Shown here piece by piece: positions 17,795 to 26,169 of a DNA stretch of 64,000 bases. The notes beneath the pieces were generated by a model that was not told where the DNA came from, ran no database searches, and saw nothing but the letters and a program-made list of their open reading frames with translations. A program made the position numbers and the translations under genes. Numbering within the stretch: position 1 is the first letter of the stretch; every line of letters begins with the position of its first letter. Source of the stretch: Trueperella pecoris (lineage in GTDB: Bacteria > Actinomycetota > Actinomycetes > Actinomycetales > Actinomycetaceae); contig NZ_CP053291.1 of NCBI RefSeq assembly GCF_014926385.1, positions 186,001 through 250,000 on the forward strand, given 5' to 3'.

Positions 17795-19612
17795 ATGGTT
17801 GGTATGAAAAGTGAAGATATGGATGTGACTAGGAGCGAACCGCTCGACGCTAACTCATCAGCCACCTCGGAGCTCGCCGCGCTCTTGTCGGTTGAACAGG
17901 AAATTAACGCGGCAGATATCGCCGAAGAGCCGGTTGAGCTCGCCTCGGAGACAGCTGACGAAAAGATCAGCTGGCAGGTGGTCCTCCCAGCGATGGCTCT
18001 CATTATCGGGATCGTGGCCTGGGGCTTGGGCGCCCCGGCCCACTTTGAAGCCTCGGCCTCGACGATGTTCACCTGGGTTCTCGACAACCTCGGTTGGGCG
18101 TTCGTCCTCTTCTCCACCCTATTCGTGGTGTTCGTGTTCGTGATCGCCGGCTCGAAATTCGGCTCGATTCGCCTAGGAGCCACGAACGAGCAACCCGAAT
18201 TCTCCAACACCAGCTGGATTGCCATGATGTTCGCGGCGGGCATGGGCATCGGCCTCATGTTCTACGGCGCCTTCGAGCCGCTGTCCTTCTACCGCGACGG
18301 CGTACCGCTTCACCAGCCAAATGAGGTGGGGACGGCGATGGCGTCGGCGATGTTCCACTGGACGCTACACCCGTGGGCGATGTACGCCATCGTGGGTCTG
18401 GCGATCGCCTATTCGACGTTCCGCATCGGGCGACGCCAACTGATCTCAGCCGCCTTCACCCCGCTGATCGGCGAGCGGCACGCCAATGGTGCCGTGGGTG
18501 CCGCGATCGACTCGCTGTCCGTTTTCGCGACCGTCTTCGGAACCGCCTGCTCGCTCGGCCTCGGCGCGCTGCAGATTCGCGCGGGCCTGGTGGCCGCCGG
18601 CATTGTCGATAACCCGGGGACGGGCCTGATCGTCACAATCATTGCCGTGTTGACTTTGGCATTCTTGCTGTCGGCTATGTCCGGCATCGGGCGCGGTATC
18701 CGCTACCTATCGAACGCCAACATGGTGCTCGCAGCCATTCTCGCCCTGGCCGTGTTCGTTCTCGGCCCGACGATTGCCCAGCTCAACCTCCTGCCCGGCT
18801 CGGTTGGTGCCTATCTGTCCCAGTTCTTTGAGATGGCGGGGCGCACCGCCGCCTCCGCCGACGGCACCGCAGGCGAGTGGCTGTCCAGTTGGACGATTTT
18901 CTACTGGGCGTGGTGGATTTCGTGGTCGCCCTTCGTTGGCATGTTCATTGCGCGCATCTCCCGCGGTCGCACGATTCGCGAATTCTGCATGGGAGTCATG
19001 CTTATTCCCGCTGGGCTGTCCACCGTGTGGTTCGCCATTTTTGGCGGAGCCGCGATCTGGATGGAGTCTGCCGGGCAGTCCATCTTCGGCGACGGTTCCG
19101 CTGAGGGACAGCTCTTTAACCTTCTGCATTCGCTACCGGGCGGGTTCGCCTTGGGGATCGTGGCCGTGATCCTACTGGCCACTTTCTTTATCACCTCAGC
19201 CGACTCGGCATCGACCGTCATGGCCTCGATCTCGCAGGGTGGCCGCTCGAGCGCGTCCCCGTGGCTGGCCGGCGTTTGGGGTCTGTTGACGGCGGCGATT
19301 GGCTTGACGCTTCTGGTATCTGGTGGCAACGGCGCTTTGTCCAACATTCAGTCCGTCACGATCGTGGCCGCCACGCCGTTCCTGTTTATTATTGTGGCGC
19401 TCATGTTTGCGCTGGTGAAGGACCTGCGTAACGACGTCGTCTACCTCGACCAGCGCGAGCAGGAGGCCTTCCATCGTCAGCTTGCCATCGAGCGGCGTCA
19501 TCGCCGTGAGCGCGAGGAAGAGCGTCGTCTGAACCGGGCGTTGCGACACGCGGTTGGCAAGGACCGGAAGGACCGCGGACGTAAGGAAACTGTACGTCGG
19601 GAACGCTGTTAG
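17795..19612 (+). CDS. BCCT family osmolyte transporter
   Basis: 605 residues, twelve hydrophobic helices after an acidic ~60-residue N-terminus. The signature [20 protein letters not shown], with the preceding FYWAWW aromatic cage, is diagnostic for betaine/choline/carnitine/ectoine sodium or proton symporters. The C-terminal ~70 residues ([20 protein letters not shown] and beyond) form a very basic and acidic helix resembling the osmosensing tail of BetP. The loop [12 protein letters not shown] and GRSSASPWL are also family-like. Alternative ATGs at 17804 and 17819 cannot be excluded. The substrate is most likely glycine betaine or a related compound (inference). Confidence 0.92.
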   Translation: MVGMKSEDMDVTRSEPLDANSSATSELAALLSVEQEINAADIAEEPVELASETADEKISWQVVLPAMALIIGIVAWGLGAPAHFEASASTMFTWVLDNLGWAFVLFSTLFVVFVFVIAGSKFGSIRLGATNEQPEFSNTSWIAMMFAAGMGIGLMFYGAFEPLSFYRDGVPLHQPNEVGTAMASAMFHWTLHPWAMYAIVGLAIAYSTFRIGRRQLISAAFTPLIGERHANGAVGAAIDSLSVFATVFGTACSLGLGALQIRAGLVAAGIVDNPGTGLIVTIIAVLTLAFLLSAMSGIGRGIRYLSNANMVLAAILALAVFVLGPTIAQLNLLPGSVGAYLSQFFEMAGRTAASADGTAGEWLSSWTIFYWAWWISWSPFVGMFIARISRGRTIREFCMGVMLIPAGLSTVWFAIFGGAAIWMESAGQSIFGDGSAEGQLFNLLHSLPGGFALGIVAVILLATFFITSADSASTVMASISQGGRSSASPWLAGVWGLLTAAIGLTLLVSGGNGALSNIQSVTIVAATPFLFIIVALMFALVKDLRNDVVYLDQREQEAFHRQLAIERRHRREREEERRLNRALRHAVGKDRKDRGRKETVRRERC

Positions 19613-19664
19613 GCTCAGTCCTGGTGATTGAGATCCTCCGCGAGACGCTTGTGGGGAAGAATGC

Positions 19665-19693
19665 GGGCGCTGGTCTGTTTCGGGCCAGCGCCC
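19665..19693 (+). terminator. Hairpin between BCCT gene and aldo/keto reductase
   Basis: GGGCGCTGG (19665-19673) pairs perfectly with CCAGCGCCC (19685-19693) around an 11-nt loop, 53 nt past the transporter stop. There is no U tract. Confidence 0.5.
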
Positions 19694-19709
19694 GTGACAC
19701 AATAGGTAC

Positions 19710-20756
19710 ATGACTCACTTCGATCCCTACGTCGCTAGCCCCACTCGCTACGACGACGTCGCCCAGACCCGCTGCGGCGCCTCCGGGCTCTTCCTACCCC
19801 GCATTGCACTTGGACTGTGGCACAACTTCGGCGACGATCGTCCCTTCCAAACCCAGCGCGACATCTGCCGTTATGCCTTTGATCGCGCAGTGGTTCACTT
19901 CGACCTCGCCAATAACTATGGCCCTCCGTACGGTTCGGCGGAGGAGAACTTTGGCCGCATTTTTGCCAAGGATTTTCGCCCCTATCGCCACGAGATGATC
20001 ATCTCCACCAAGGCCGGGTGGGACATGTGGCCGGGCCCGATGGGCTTTGGCGGCTCACGCTCTTACCTGCTCACCTCGCTGGATGAGTCGCTTAAGCGCA
20101 TGGGCCTGGACTATGTGGACATCTTCTATCATCATCGCCCCGACCCCGGCGTTCCTCTCGAGGAGACGATGCTCGCTTTGCACGACGCCGTCCGCTCGGG
20201 CAGGGCTCGTTACGCAGGTATTTCTTCGTATTCGCCGAATGCGACACGCGAGGCTCAGCAGATCATGCGCGATCTCGGCACGCCACTGGTTATTCATCAG
20301 CCCTCCTACTCGATGTTGAATCGGTGGGTCGAAGATGGTCTCTTATCTGCCGCCCACGAGGAGGGAATGGGGGTGATCGCCTTTTCTCCCCTGGCACAGG
20401 GCATGCTGACAGACAAGTATCTCCATGGGGTTCCTGCTGGTTCACGCCTTGCTACGGGCAAGGTGCCGGAGGAGTTGCTGACCGAGGAGGTGCTGAGGCA
20501 TGTTCGGGCACTCAACGAGATTGCTGCTGAGCGGGGGCAGTCCTTGGCACAGATGGCCATTGCGTGGGTTTTGCGAGAGCAAGCGGGCGCTGTGACCACC
20601 GCGCTGGTGGGGGCGTCTAGCGTGAAGCAACTCGAGGATTCTTTGGGAGCTCTCGACAACCGCGCGTTTACGGCGGAGGAACTCGAAGCTATCGACGTTC
20701 ACGCCGTCGAATCAAAGATTAACTTGTGGTGGAAGGCAACGGAATCACGCTCATGA
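19710..20756 (+). CDS. Aldo/keto reductase (YghZ/Gpr-like)
   Basis: 348 residues, Kv-beta/YghZ branch of the aldo/keto reductases. The catalytic tetrad is visible: Asp65 and Tyr70 in FDLANNYGPPYGSAE, Lys101 in STKAGWDMWPGP, and His in DYVDIFYHHRPD. The C-terminal NADPH site is GASSVKQLEDSLGAL. The WDMWPGPMGFGGSRSYL loop matches E. coli YghZ, an L-glyceraldehyde-3-phosphate reductase that also detoxifies methylglyoxal. The exact substrate is inferred. The stop overlaps the next start (ATGA). Confidence 0.88.
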   Translation: MTHFDPYVASPTRYDDVAQTRCGASGLFLPRIALGLWHNFGDDRPFQTQRDICRYAFDRAVVHFDLANNYGPPYGSAEENFGRIFAKDFRPYRHEMIISTKAGWDMWPGPMGFGGSRSYLLTSLDESLKRMGLDYVDIFYHHRPDPGVPLEETMLALHDAVRSGRARYAGISSYSPNATREAQQIMRDLGTPLVIHQPSYSMLNRWVEDGLLSAAHEEGMGVIAFSPLAQGMLTDKYLHGVPAGSRLATGKVPEELLTEEVLRHVRALNEIAAERGQSLAQMAIAWVLREQAGAVTTALVGASSVKQLEDSLGALDNRAFTAEELEAIDVHAVESKINLWWKATESRS

Positions 20757-21895
20757 TGACAACCCTAGACCAACTCATTCTTGATATTGCACGTGCTGAG
20801 GTCCCCGGCAGCACGTCGGTCATTGTTCTTGACGATCCGTCGGGCGACCTCCTCCGGGCGGTTCTTGATGCGGGCGCCGAGCACATATTCGTCGCCTCGC
20901 GCACGGTGTTCCAAGCGCGGGCGGCGGTGGAGATTGCGCACCTGGCCGAGGCGCGCGATCGTGTGCACATTGCCGGTGTGGACGGGCCGCTGGCGCTCGG
21001 GGATTTCTTTGCCGAGTTCCCAGATGCGAGGGCTCATGCGAACGGGGCAGTGGTGGCAGACGTAGCGATTGGGCATACCCCCAAGTCGCTTGAGGAAGTA
21101 TCGTATCTGGCCGGCGTCGTTCCCGCTCGTGCCATCGTTTTCGGCGCGAACAACAAACACATGGATCGCGGACACAATGCGGCGCTGAGTCATTATTTCA
21201 CTGACGTGCATGCCTCGCGCGGGCACGGCAAGTTCCGCTGCCTCGTAGCAAGGGGCGAACGCACCGAGCACACCTACAAGCCGGCCGTCGGCGCTGTCGA
21301 GGCGGGCCCCATCTTCGGCGTCGGTGGCGTGTTTGCAGGCTCCGACTTTGATCGCGGCGGCGAATTCCTTGCCCAGACAGCATTGGCCCAACTGGTCGCT
21401 GAACGTCGCGAGGCTAAACTCGCCGCCAATTCCTGGGATTCATGGGACGCCCCGAAGGCCGCAGAAACGGCACTGTCGATCGTCGACCTGGGGTGTGGGA
21501 ACGGCTCAGTTGCGCTCGCGGTCCTCGACGCTCTGCCGGATGCGCACGTGCTGGCCACAGATGCACACGCCGACGCGGTGGTCTCGGCTGGCCTAACGCT
21601 TGCCGAGTTCGGTAAGCGCGTTCGCGTGACCTGGGATGATGCAGCCAAAGAGGAAACCGCAGCGAGCTTCGACGTGGTGCTCTTGAACCCGCCATTCCAT
21701 GCCGGGACCGTGGTGGATGCGACGCTCGTCCAAGACCTTCTGGACGCTACAGCGCGTTTGCTCCGGCCTGGTGGACGACTCTACATGGTCCACAATAATC
21801 ATCTGCGATACCGGCCGGAGGCGGAACACCGGGTCGGGCGTACCCGCGAACTGGCGCGAAACTCGAAATTTACAGTGCTGCGGGCCGATCTGTAA
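20753..21895 (+). CDS. rRNA guanine-N2 methyltransferase (RsmC/RlmG-like)
   Basis: 380 residues from ATG 20753, which overlaps the aldo/keto reductase stop; a second ATG at 20756 is equally possible. The N-terminal ~180 residues form a degenerate methyltransferase-like domain (GDFFAEFPDARAHANG). The C-terminal domain has the SAM motif VDLGCGNGSVALAVL, acidic LATDAHADAV, and catalytic LLNPPFHAG. The two-domain layout and NPPFH are those of RsmC and RlmG, which modify G1207 of 16S or G1835 of 23S rRNA. The exact site cannot be told. Confidence 0.85.
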   Translation: MMTTLDQLILDIARAEVPGSTSVIVLDDPSGDLLRAVLDAGAEHIFVASRTVFQARAAVEIAHLAEARDRVHIAGVDGPLALGDFFAEFPDARAHANGAVVADVAIGHTPKSLEEVSYLAGVVPARAIVFGANNKHMDRGHNAALSHYFTDVHASRGHGKFRCLVARGERTEHTYKPAVGAVEAGPIFGVGGVFAGSDFDRGGEFLAQTALAQLVAERREAKLAANSWDSWDAPKAAETALSIVDLGCGNGSVALAVLDALPDAHVLATDAHADAVVSAGLTLAEFGKRVRVTWDDAAKEETAASFDVVLLNPPFHAGTVVDATLVQDLLDATARLLRPGGRLYMVHNNHLRYRPEAEHRVGRTRELARNSKFTVLRADL

Positions 21896-21933
21896 CGGCG
21901 CCGGGCTAGGGCAATCTTGCGATGAGATAACAG

Positions 21934-22575
21934 CTAGCTTAAGCGACTCTGGCTACGTAAATGGCCAGTGATCGCAACCGCGCCGGCCAACATACCACAC
22001 ACTGATACTTGCCAAATGGAGGCAAAATCCAATGACTGTGGAAACACAAAATGGAAAATCGGCCTTATATAAATAAGTCCGATATATGTCGCAATTGTTA
22101 AAAATGGTAAAGTGCCTACAAAGGATATTAGACTAAGCAACTCTGCAATATAACTGACGATCAGAACCCCGATGCCAACCTGTATGAAGTAGGCCAGTGA
22201 CAATGATTGCTCATCGAGTCCAAACACTTCACCAAATGGAACAGTGTTAGCAGGAAAATAGATGAGTACCAGCCCCAGCGAGATAACCGAGGCCATGATA
22301 AAAAGGGTGCGAAGAGCTAGGCCAAACATTCGATAACCTAATAGCTTTCGCGGCGACTGTTTTTCAAGCCATTTCATCGGAGAGTGGCTTGCAGTGGCCA
22401 ACAGGCTGTAGGAGAGTAGCTCGACCAGTTCTAGTCCTCGTCCCGGGGGAAGGTCTACATCAAGTTGAATAATGAGACCCCAGCCAAAGAATAAGACTAA
22501 AGGGGAAATTGCGATAATGGCAGCGATGGTGTGTTGGGCTCTCCCCTGAAACCAGCAAAGAATGTTCGTTACCAT
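21934..22575 (-). CDS. Membrane protein of ABC exporter operon
   Basis: 213 residues with five to six hydrophobic segments and no recognised family signature. The N-terminus (TNILCWFQGRAQHTIAAIIA) looks like the first cytoplasmic loop and helix of an ABC-2-type membrane subunit. It starts 14 bp after the 426-residue permease on the same strand, so it is probably a second membrane subunit or an immunity-type partner of the ATPase. Codon use is AT-richer than the flanking housekeeping genes, shared with the next three genes, which suggests acquisition by transfer. Confidence 0.6.
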   Translation of the reverse strand: MVTNILCWFQGRAQHTIAAIIAISPLVLFFGWGLIIQLDVDLPPGRGLELVELLSYSLLATASHSPMKWLEKQSPRKLLGYRMFGLALRTLFIMASVISLGLVLIYFPANTVPFGEVFGLDEQSLSLAYFIQVGIGVLIVSYIAELLSLISFVGTLPFLTIATYIGLIYIRPIFHFVFPQSLDFASIWQVSVCGMLAGAVAITGHLRSQSRLS

Positions 22576-22589
22576 GATTGCCTTAATCG

Positions 22590-23870
22590 CTATTCGGTGA
22601 TTGCGCAGGCTTTAATAGCATCTGCATTGTCGAAAAACCACTGAGAGAATTCTGTAGGTGGAAGTTTGCTCAGTTTTTCTCCGAATGTTGATGTTGGAGA
22701 ATCTGGCAGTGAGCCTTCAAGGTTTGCCCTACGAAGCAACTCTTTCGATAGGTCAAAACCCTTGTGAAGAGAATCCTCTGAGGCAAGCTGTCCATTCTCG
22801 TGGAGATTAAGGCAATTTGTTACGCCAGCAAGATAATCTGCGTACGATTGAGCGGTAACGCGCTCCCACTCTTGTCCAGATCTATGGGGGTGGGGAATAG
22901 GTGCGGCCGACGGGTGACGTTCTGTTGCCGGCACCGCGAGGATTGTTTCCTGCGGGATGACTGCCGAGAATGCTTCACCAATCGCGGAAGTCTTCGGGAT
23001 GAGTGGTTTGTAAACTTGATATTGGCAAATGTTGAGATTTCCTGAATGTTGACAAGATAATGGAACTCCATCTTTCTTGAATGGTTCGGGAACTAGAACT
23101 ATTGCGATGCTGGAAATTGAAATGACCGCGAGTGTTATCGTCGATACAAGTGAGAACTTTGAGGTCGAACGCTCGACGCTTGCTTTTTGTGAGAAAACGT
23201 TAAATAGAAGGACTCCAATAGCGAGCATCATTAGGTAGAAAAGTGATCTAGCCACTTCGGCCCACGTGTTGAAAGTGAGATCGGCGCTCGGTTCATTGAT
23301 AGCCCACACCATCCCTAGTGGCCGAGCAGGAAAAGCTGAGTTGGGAATGATGTATGAATTCGCGATGAGTGGTGCGTATACGAAACTGAGCGTGACTGCT
23401 ACCAACGCCAAAGCTCCCCAGATGTGACGCAAGGTACTGCCTACCAAGAAGCCCCAGGCGGTAAGTGAAGCAAGCCCTAGGAATATGGCTATAAGAGGTA
23501 AGATTCCTTCAGCGGCACGGTTATAGTTGACCGACGCGAGCGCCGCCAACGTCCCAGCGATACAGCCAGCAATCTGTGATGTCAGGACGGGGACAATGAG
23601 ACCGTGTGCGATTTCCTTCGCTGAGCGAGCCTTCGATCGGCCGAGAATAACTGAGGTTGGTAAAAAATATCTACCTAAGGAGAAACCGATGGTGGCTCCA
23701 ACCAAACCGATTATGAAGGTGTTTTCTCGAAGTGAAACGACAATGCCCCGGCTATCGACAGGGATCCATGATCTTGTGGGTGCGGTCGCAAGAAACCATG
23801 TGATCAATGCATGTGCGAGGAAGATTCCAATGAGAGCCCAGGGGTTATGTGGGCGAAAACTACGATGCAT
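22590..23870 (-). CDS. Large membrane subunit of ABC exporter operon
   Basis: 426 residues from ATG 23870, overlapping the ATPase stop by 11 bp. A longer in-frame extension to 24140 only shadows the ATPase gene. About eight hydrophobic helices are seen: several in residues 10-240, one near residue 290, then a large extracytoplasmic C-terminal part of ~150 residues (SCQHSGNLNICQYQVYKPL with two Cys, and MHRSFRPH at the start). No family is recognised. The context of an ATPase plus a secreted peptide upstream points to an export or self-protection system. Base composition is low in G+C. Confidence 0.6.
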   Translation of the reverse strand: MHRSFRPHNPWALIGIFLAHALITWFLATAPTRSWIPVDSRGIVVSLRENTFIIGLVGATIGFSLGRYFLPTSVILGRSKARSAKEIAHGLIVPVLTSQIAGCIAGTLAALASVNYNRAAEGILPLIAIFLGLASLTAWGFLVGSTLRHIWGALALVAVTLSFVYAPLIANSYIIPNSAFPARPLGMVWAINEPSADLTFNTWAEVARSLFYLMMLAIGVLLFNVFSQKASVERSTSKFSLVSTITLAVISISSIAIVLVPEPFKKDGVPLSCQHSGNLNICQYQVYKPLIPKTSAIGEAFSAVIPQETILAVPATERHPSAAPIPHPHRSGQEWERVTAQSYADYLAGVTNCLNLHENGQLASEDSLHKGFDLSKELLRRANLEGSLPDSPTSTFGEKLSKLPPTEFSQWFFDNADAIKACAITE

Positions 23871-24615
23871 AGTTCTCCATGATTTCAAGGTATCCGTTTT
23901 CGGCGGCTGAGGCGTGAATATCGCGATGTTGTCTGTGATTCCCGATCTGTTCGAGGGTAGGTATTGTGCCGTCGAACTCCACGACGCCATGATTGATGAT
24001 GAGCACTCGGTCACATATATGAGCGACGTCGTCGACCAAATGCGTGGACAGGAGGATCGCGGAATCGGACGCCAAATCGCGCAAAAGGCGGCGCATTTGG
24101 GAGCGTTGAACAGGATCAATTCCGACTGTCGGCTCGTCAAGAATCAGGATGTCTGGTTGGTGCACGATGACGCAGGCGAGGCCAAGACGTTGGCGCATTC
24201 CCCCTGAAAGGGTGAAAGCTCGACTGTTTGCGCGATCTGAGAGGCCGACTTTTGCGAGTGCGTCGGCGGCCGCCTTATTGCAGGCAGCCGCCGATACACC
24301 GTGAGCCCAAGCGGCGAATTCCACGTTGGCTTGGACTGTCTTGAGGTTCATCACTTCAAACCGCTGAGGAAGATAGCCAATGTGTCTCCGGCACTTTCGC
24401 GCCTGTGTTTCATCATCCACCGGCGTGCCGTTGATAACGACTGAACCGCGTTTTGGTCGCATGTCGAGAGCGAGTAGGCGAATTAGGGTGGTTTTTCCAG
24501 CGCCGTTTGGGCCTAGAACTCCAGTGATCCCCCGCTCAAGAACTAGATCCATGTCTTGGATGATCGGATTCTGGCCGTACCAAAACGACGCGGAGTCTAG
24601 CTTAATGACAGGCAT
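23860..24615 (-). CDS. ABC transporter ATPase of the secreted-peptide locus
   Basis: 251 residues from ATG 24615, since the 33 residues upstream overlap the peptide gene. Walker A is GPNGAGKTT, Q-loop YLPQRF, signature LSGGMRQRLGLACV, Walker B ILILDEPTVGID, and H-loop LLSTHLVDDV. It belongs to the CcmA/BcrA-like group that powers ABC-2-type exporters of antibiotics and bacteriocins. It lies 29 bp after the peptide gene and overlaps the permease by 11 bp. The likely role is export of, or immunity to, a peptide (inference). Confidence 0.87.
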   Translation of the reverse strand: MPVIKLDSASFWYGQNPIIQDMDLVLERGITGVLGPNGAGKTTLIRLLALDMRPKRGSVVINGTPVDDETQARKCRRHIGYLPQRFEVMNLKTVQANVEFAAWAHGVSAAACNKAAADALAKVGLSDRANSRAFTLSGGMRQRLGLACVIVHQPDILILDEPTVGIDPVQRSQMRRLLRDLASDSAILLSTHLVDDVAHICDRVLIINHGVVEFDGTIPTLEQIGNHRQHRDIHASAAENGYLEIMENYAS

Positions 24616-24644
24616 ATAGGCGCTTTCTCTTAGCGGTTCACGTA

Positions 24645-25020
24645 CTAATGTGCGTAAATTGAAGATCGGGCAGAAGCGCCGGCCGAGTCGGAGGCTTGCG
24701 TGTAGTAATTCCACCCGCGATTGGCGTGCGCCACAGAAGTGACGCTACCGTTGGTGATCGTTCTAGTCGCTGAAGCGATTCGAACGTCCGGGAGCCATCC
24801 AGGTAGCTCGTGATAGAGCGCTGAAGTCACTTGGCGCGCGTTGCCACATCCGTAACGATTGGCAACGCCGTGTATATTTCCTGAGTATGAGGAGTAATAC
24901 GTTGAGGCGGAGAGAGAGCACCCGGCTGCAGCGGCTTGAAGGCTAATTCCGATAGCCCCTACGCCTGAAAGTGCTGTAGCGAGTGCAAGCGATAGTGCGA
25001 TTCTATTTTTTGAAAGACAT
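24645..25020 (-). pseudogene. Secreted small peptide gene interrupted by an A6 homopolymer frameshift
   Basis: An ideal site AAGGAG lies 5 nt before ATG 25018-25020, but that frame reads MSFKK and then TAG. Removing one base of the A6 run (25006-25011) joins it to an open frame of 124 residues. That frame begins MSFKNRIALSLALATALSGV, a clear signal peptide probably cut near LQAAAA. The mature part has CSLSASTYYSSYSG, Cys in RYGCGN, PGWLPDV and a C-terminal WNYYTQASDSAGASARSS. No Met/Val/Leu start lies before the signal in that frame. The end pattern faintly recalls lactococcin-972-type bacteriocins, but I do not assign it. It directly precedes the ABC genes. It may be phase-off, translationally frameshifted, decayed or a sequencing error. 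Confidence 0.65.
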
Positions 25021-25044
25021 GACAGCTCCTTTGGTCCCAGACTT

Positions 25045-25059
25045 TCAAACCTCGTTTGA
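25045..25059. promoter_or_regulatory. Palindrome in the leader of the secreted-peptide operon
   Basis: TCAAACCTCGTTTGA is a 6-bp perfect inverted repeat with a 3-bp centre, 25-39 bp upstream of the peptide ATG. It overlaps a second inverted repeat, ACCTC-GTTT-GAGGT. It may be an operator or a leader hairpin. A weak promoter candidate (TTGTCA ... TTACAC, 17-bp gap) lies just upstream on the minus strand. Confidence 0.4.
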
Positions 25060-25203
25060 GGTGTAAATGAAACTTTAATCTATTGACAACCAAATAAAAA
25101 GGGCATACGTCCTAATCAGTGTAAAAAGTTTGGTAAAGTCGACCAGATTTCGGGCGCATGTCCCTTAGGGAATGCGTATATTGGCGTTGGTAGAGCAAGG
25201 GGG

Positions 25204-25548
25204 CTATGCCTTGACGTATCCGTAACCCTCAGCCTGGAGCTTGGCAATTTCGACGATGCCCGCGGGGACTACCCGCACATAGTCGGGGATGAGCTCTTCC
25301 TTGACTTGGCGCTCATCAAGTGCCACCGCGCACACCACAAAGTCCACGCCTTCTGCTTCAAGCCCGCGGATGCGAGCCATGCGGTTGGGGTCGGCTTCGA
25401 GTTGGGAGAAGGAGCGCACTGCGCCTCCGTTGGCGACGACGACCGCCCGGTGAGATTCATCGGCGCGGATGAAGTTGCGCACCGAGCGGAGCGTGAACGG
25501 CCAGCGGTCGTTCTCATTGATATGGAACACGAGCTTGTAATCGGACAT
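25204..25548 (-). CDS. DsrE/DsrF-like family protein
   Basis: 114 residues of the small alpha/beta DsrE-like fold. The beta-strand start YKLVFHINENDRWPFTLRSVRNF, then AVVVANGGAVRSF and VDFVVCAVALDER, matches the group of stand-alone DsrE-like proteins. The single Cys in VVCAVAL aligns with the usual active cysteine position. Members bind or transfer sulfur or act as uncharacterised regulators. It has its own start 183 bp upstream of the peptide gene and is followed downstream by a small inverted repeat around 25160-25175, so it is probably transcribed separately. Confidence 0.75.
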   Translation of the reverse strand: MSDYKLVFHINENDRWPFTLRSVRNFIRADESHRAVVVANGGAVRSFSQLEADPNRMARIRGLEAEGVDFVVCAVALDERQVKEELIPDYVRVVPAGIVEIAKLQAEGYGYVKA

Positions 25549-25784
25549 TATTTTCCCCTTCGAAAATGTCGGCAGTTGTGCCGCCTGTCACGTATTTGTT
25601 TTCCTGATGCTCACACTACAACGTTTGCGCGATATTTTCACGTCAAGATAAAACCCCTCCGCGCAATTCCGTGATCAGCCTCGCGCCATGTGCACGGGAT
25701 CGTGATGTGCACAGTGCCATGAATGCCGGTCCCGCACGGGCCCCTGAGCGTGCTGGCAACTTTACTGTTGAAAAACTTTGCACA
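25549..25784. other. Intergenic stretch without a gene
   Basis: No open frame with recognisable content. It holds two copies of ATGTGCAC (25687-25694 and 25711-25718 by eye) and a moderately AT-rich run at 25590-25665, which may include the promoter for the DsrE-like gene. It may also hold the far part of the decayed acetyltransferase described next. Confidence 0.4.
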
Positions 25785-25980
25785 TGACGTGTTCGAAGCG
25801 GCCGGTGTCATCTCGATTGCGTCTCGCCATTGTTGCTCACTCCAGGCGGTGACGTCGTCATAGTGTGAGCCGAACGCTTCCGGGTCCGTTTACAAGGCCC
25901 CAAGCCGTAGCTCGCGAAAAGCTTGCCAGTCCTCTGGTATCGCTACGCGTGCGGTTCCGGATTCATGGAGATCAGTTTAG
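25785..25980 (-). pseudogene. GNAT acetyltransferase remnant
   Basis: On the minus strand one frame reads GTARVAIPEDWQAFRELRLGAL, stop, TDPEAFGSHYDDV, then TAWSEQQWRDAIE. That is the N-terminal block of GCN5-related acetyltransferases, normally of the form PEDWQ.FRELRL.AL..DPEAFGS.Y. The frame has no start codon, a TAA at 25890-25892 inside the first helix-strand junction, and loses similarity within ~65 residues. It is a decayed gene; the rest has been lost. Confidence 0.6.
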
Positions 25981-26169
25981 TCTGCGCACTGGTTTGGCAT
26001 GTGCATCGAATTCCGATGAGCCGAAAGCTGGGTGATCGGAGAATGGGTACACGGCGAGGGAACCCCAGGCCCTCCAAGAGTGACGGCGTACAAGTCGCAT
26101 TCCTGTCCCCCGCCCCTGTGTGCCAGCCTCACATCTTGCGGTTTACCACGCAGATACGGTTCGCCGCCC

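Noticed and set aside
23871-24140. Longer start for the 426-residue membrane protein
   Set aside because: The extension only overlaps the ATPase gene out of frame; ATG 23870 overlaps the ATPase stop by 11 bp as expected in an operon.
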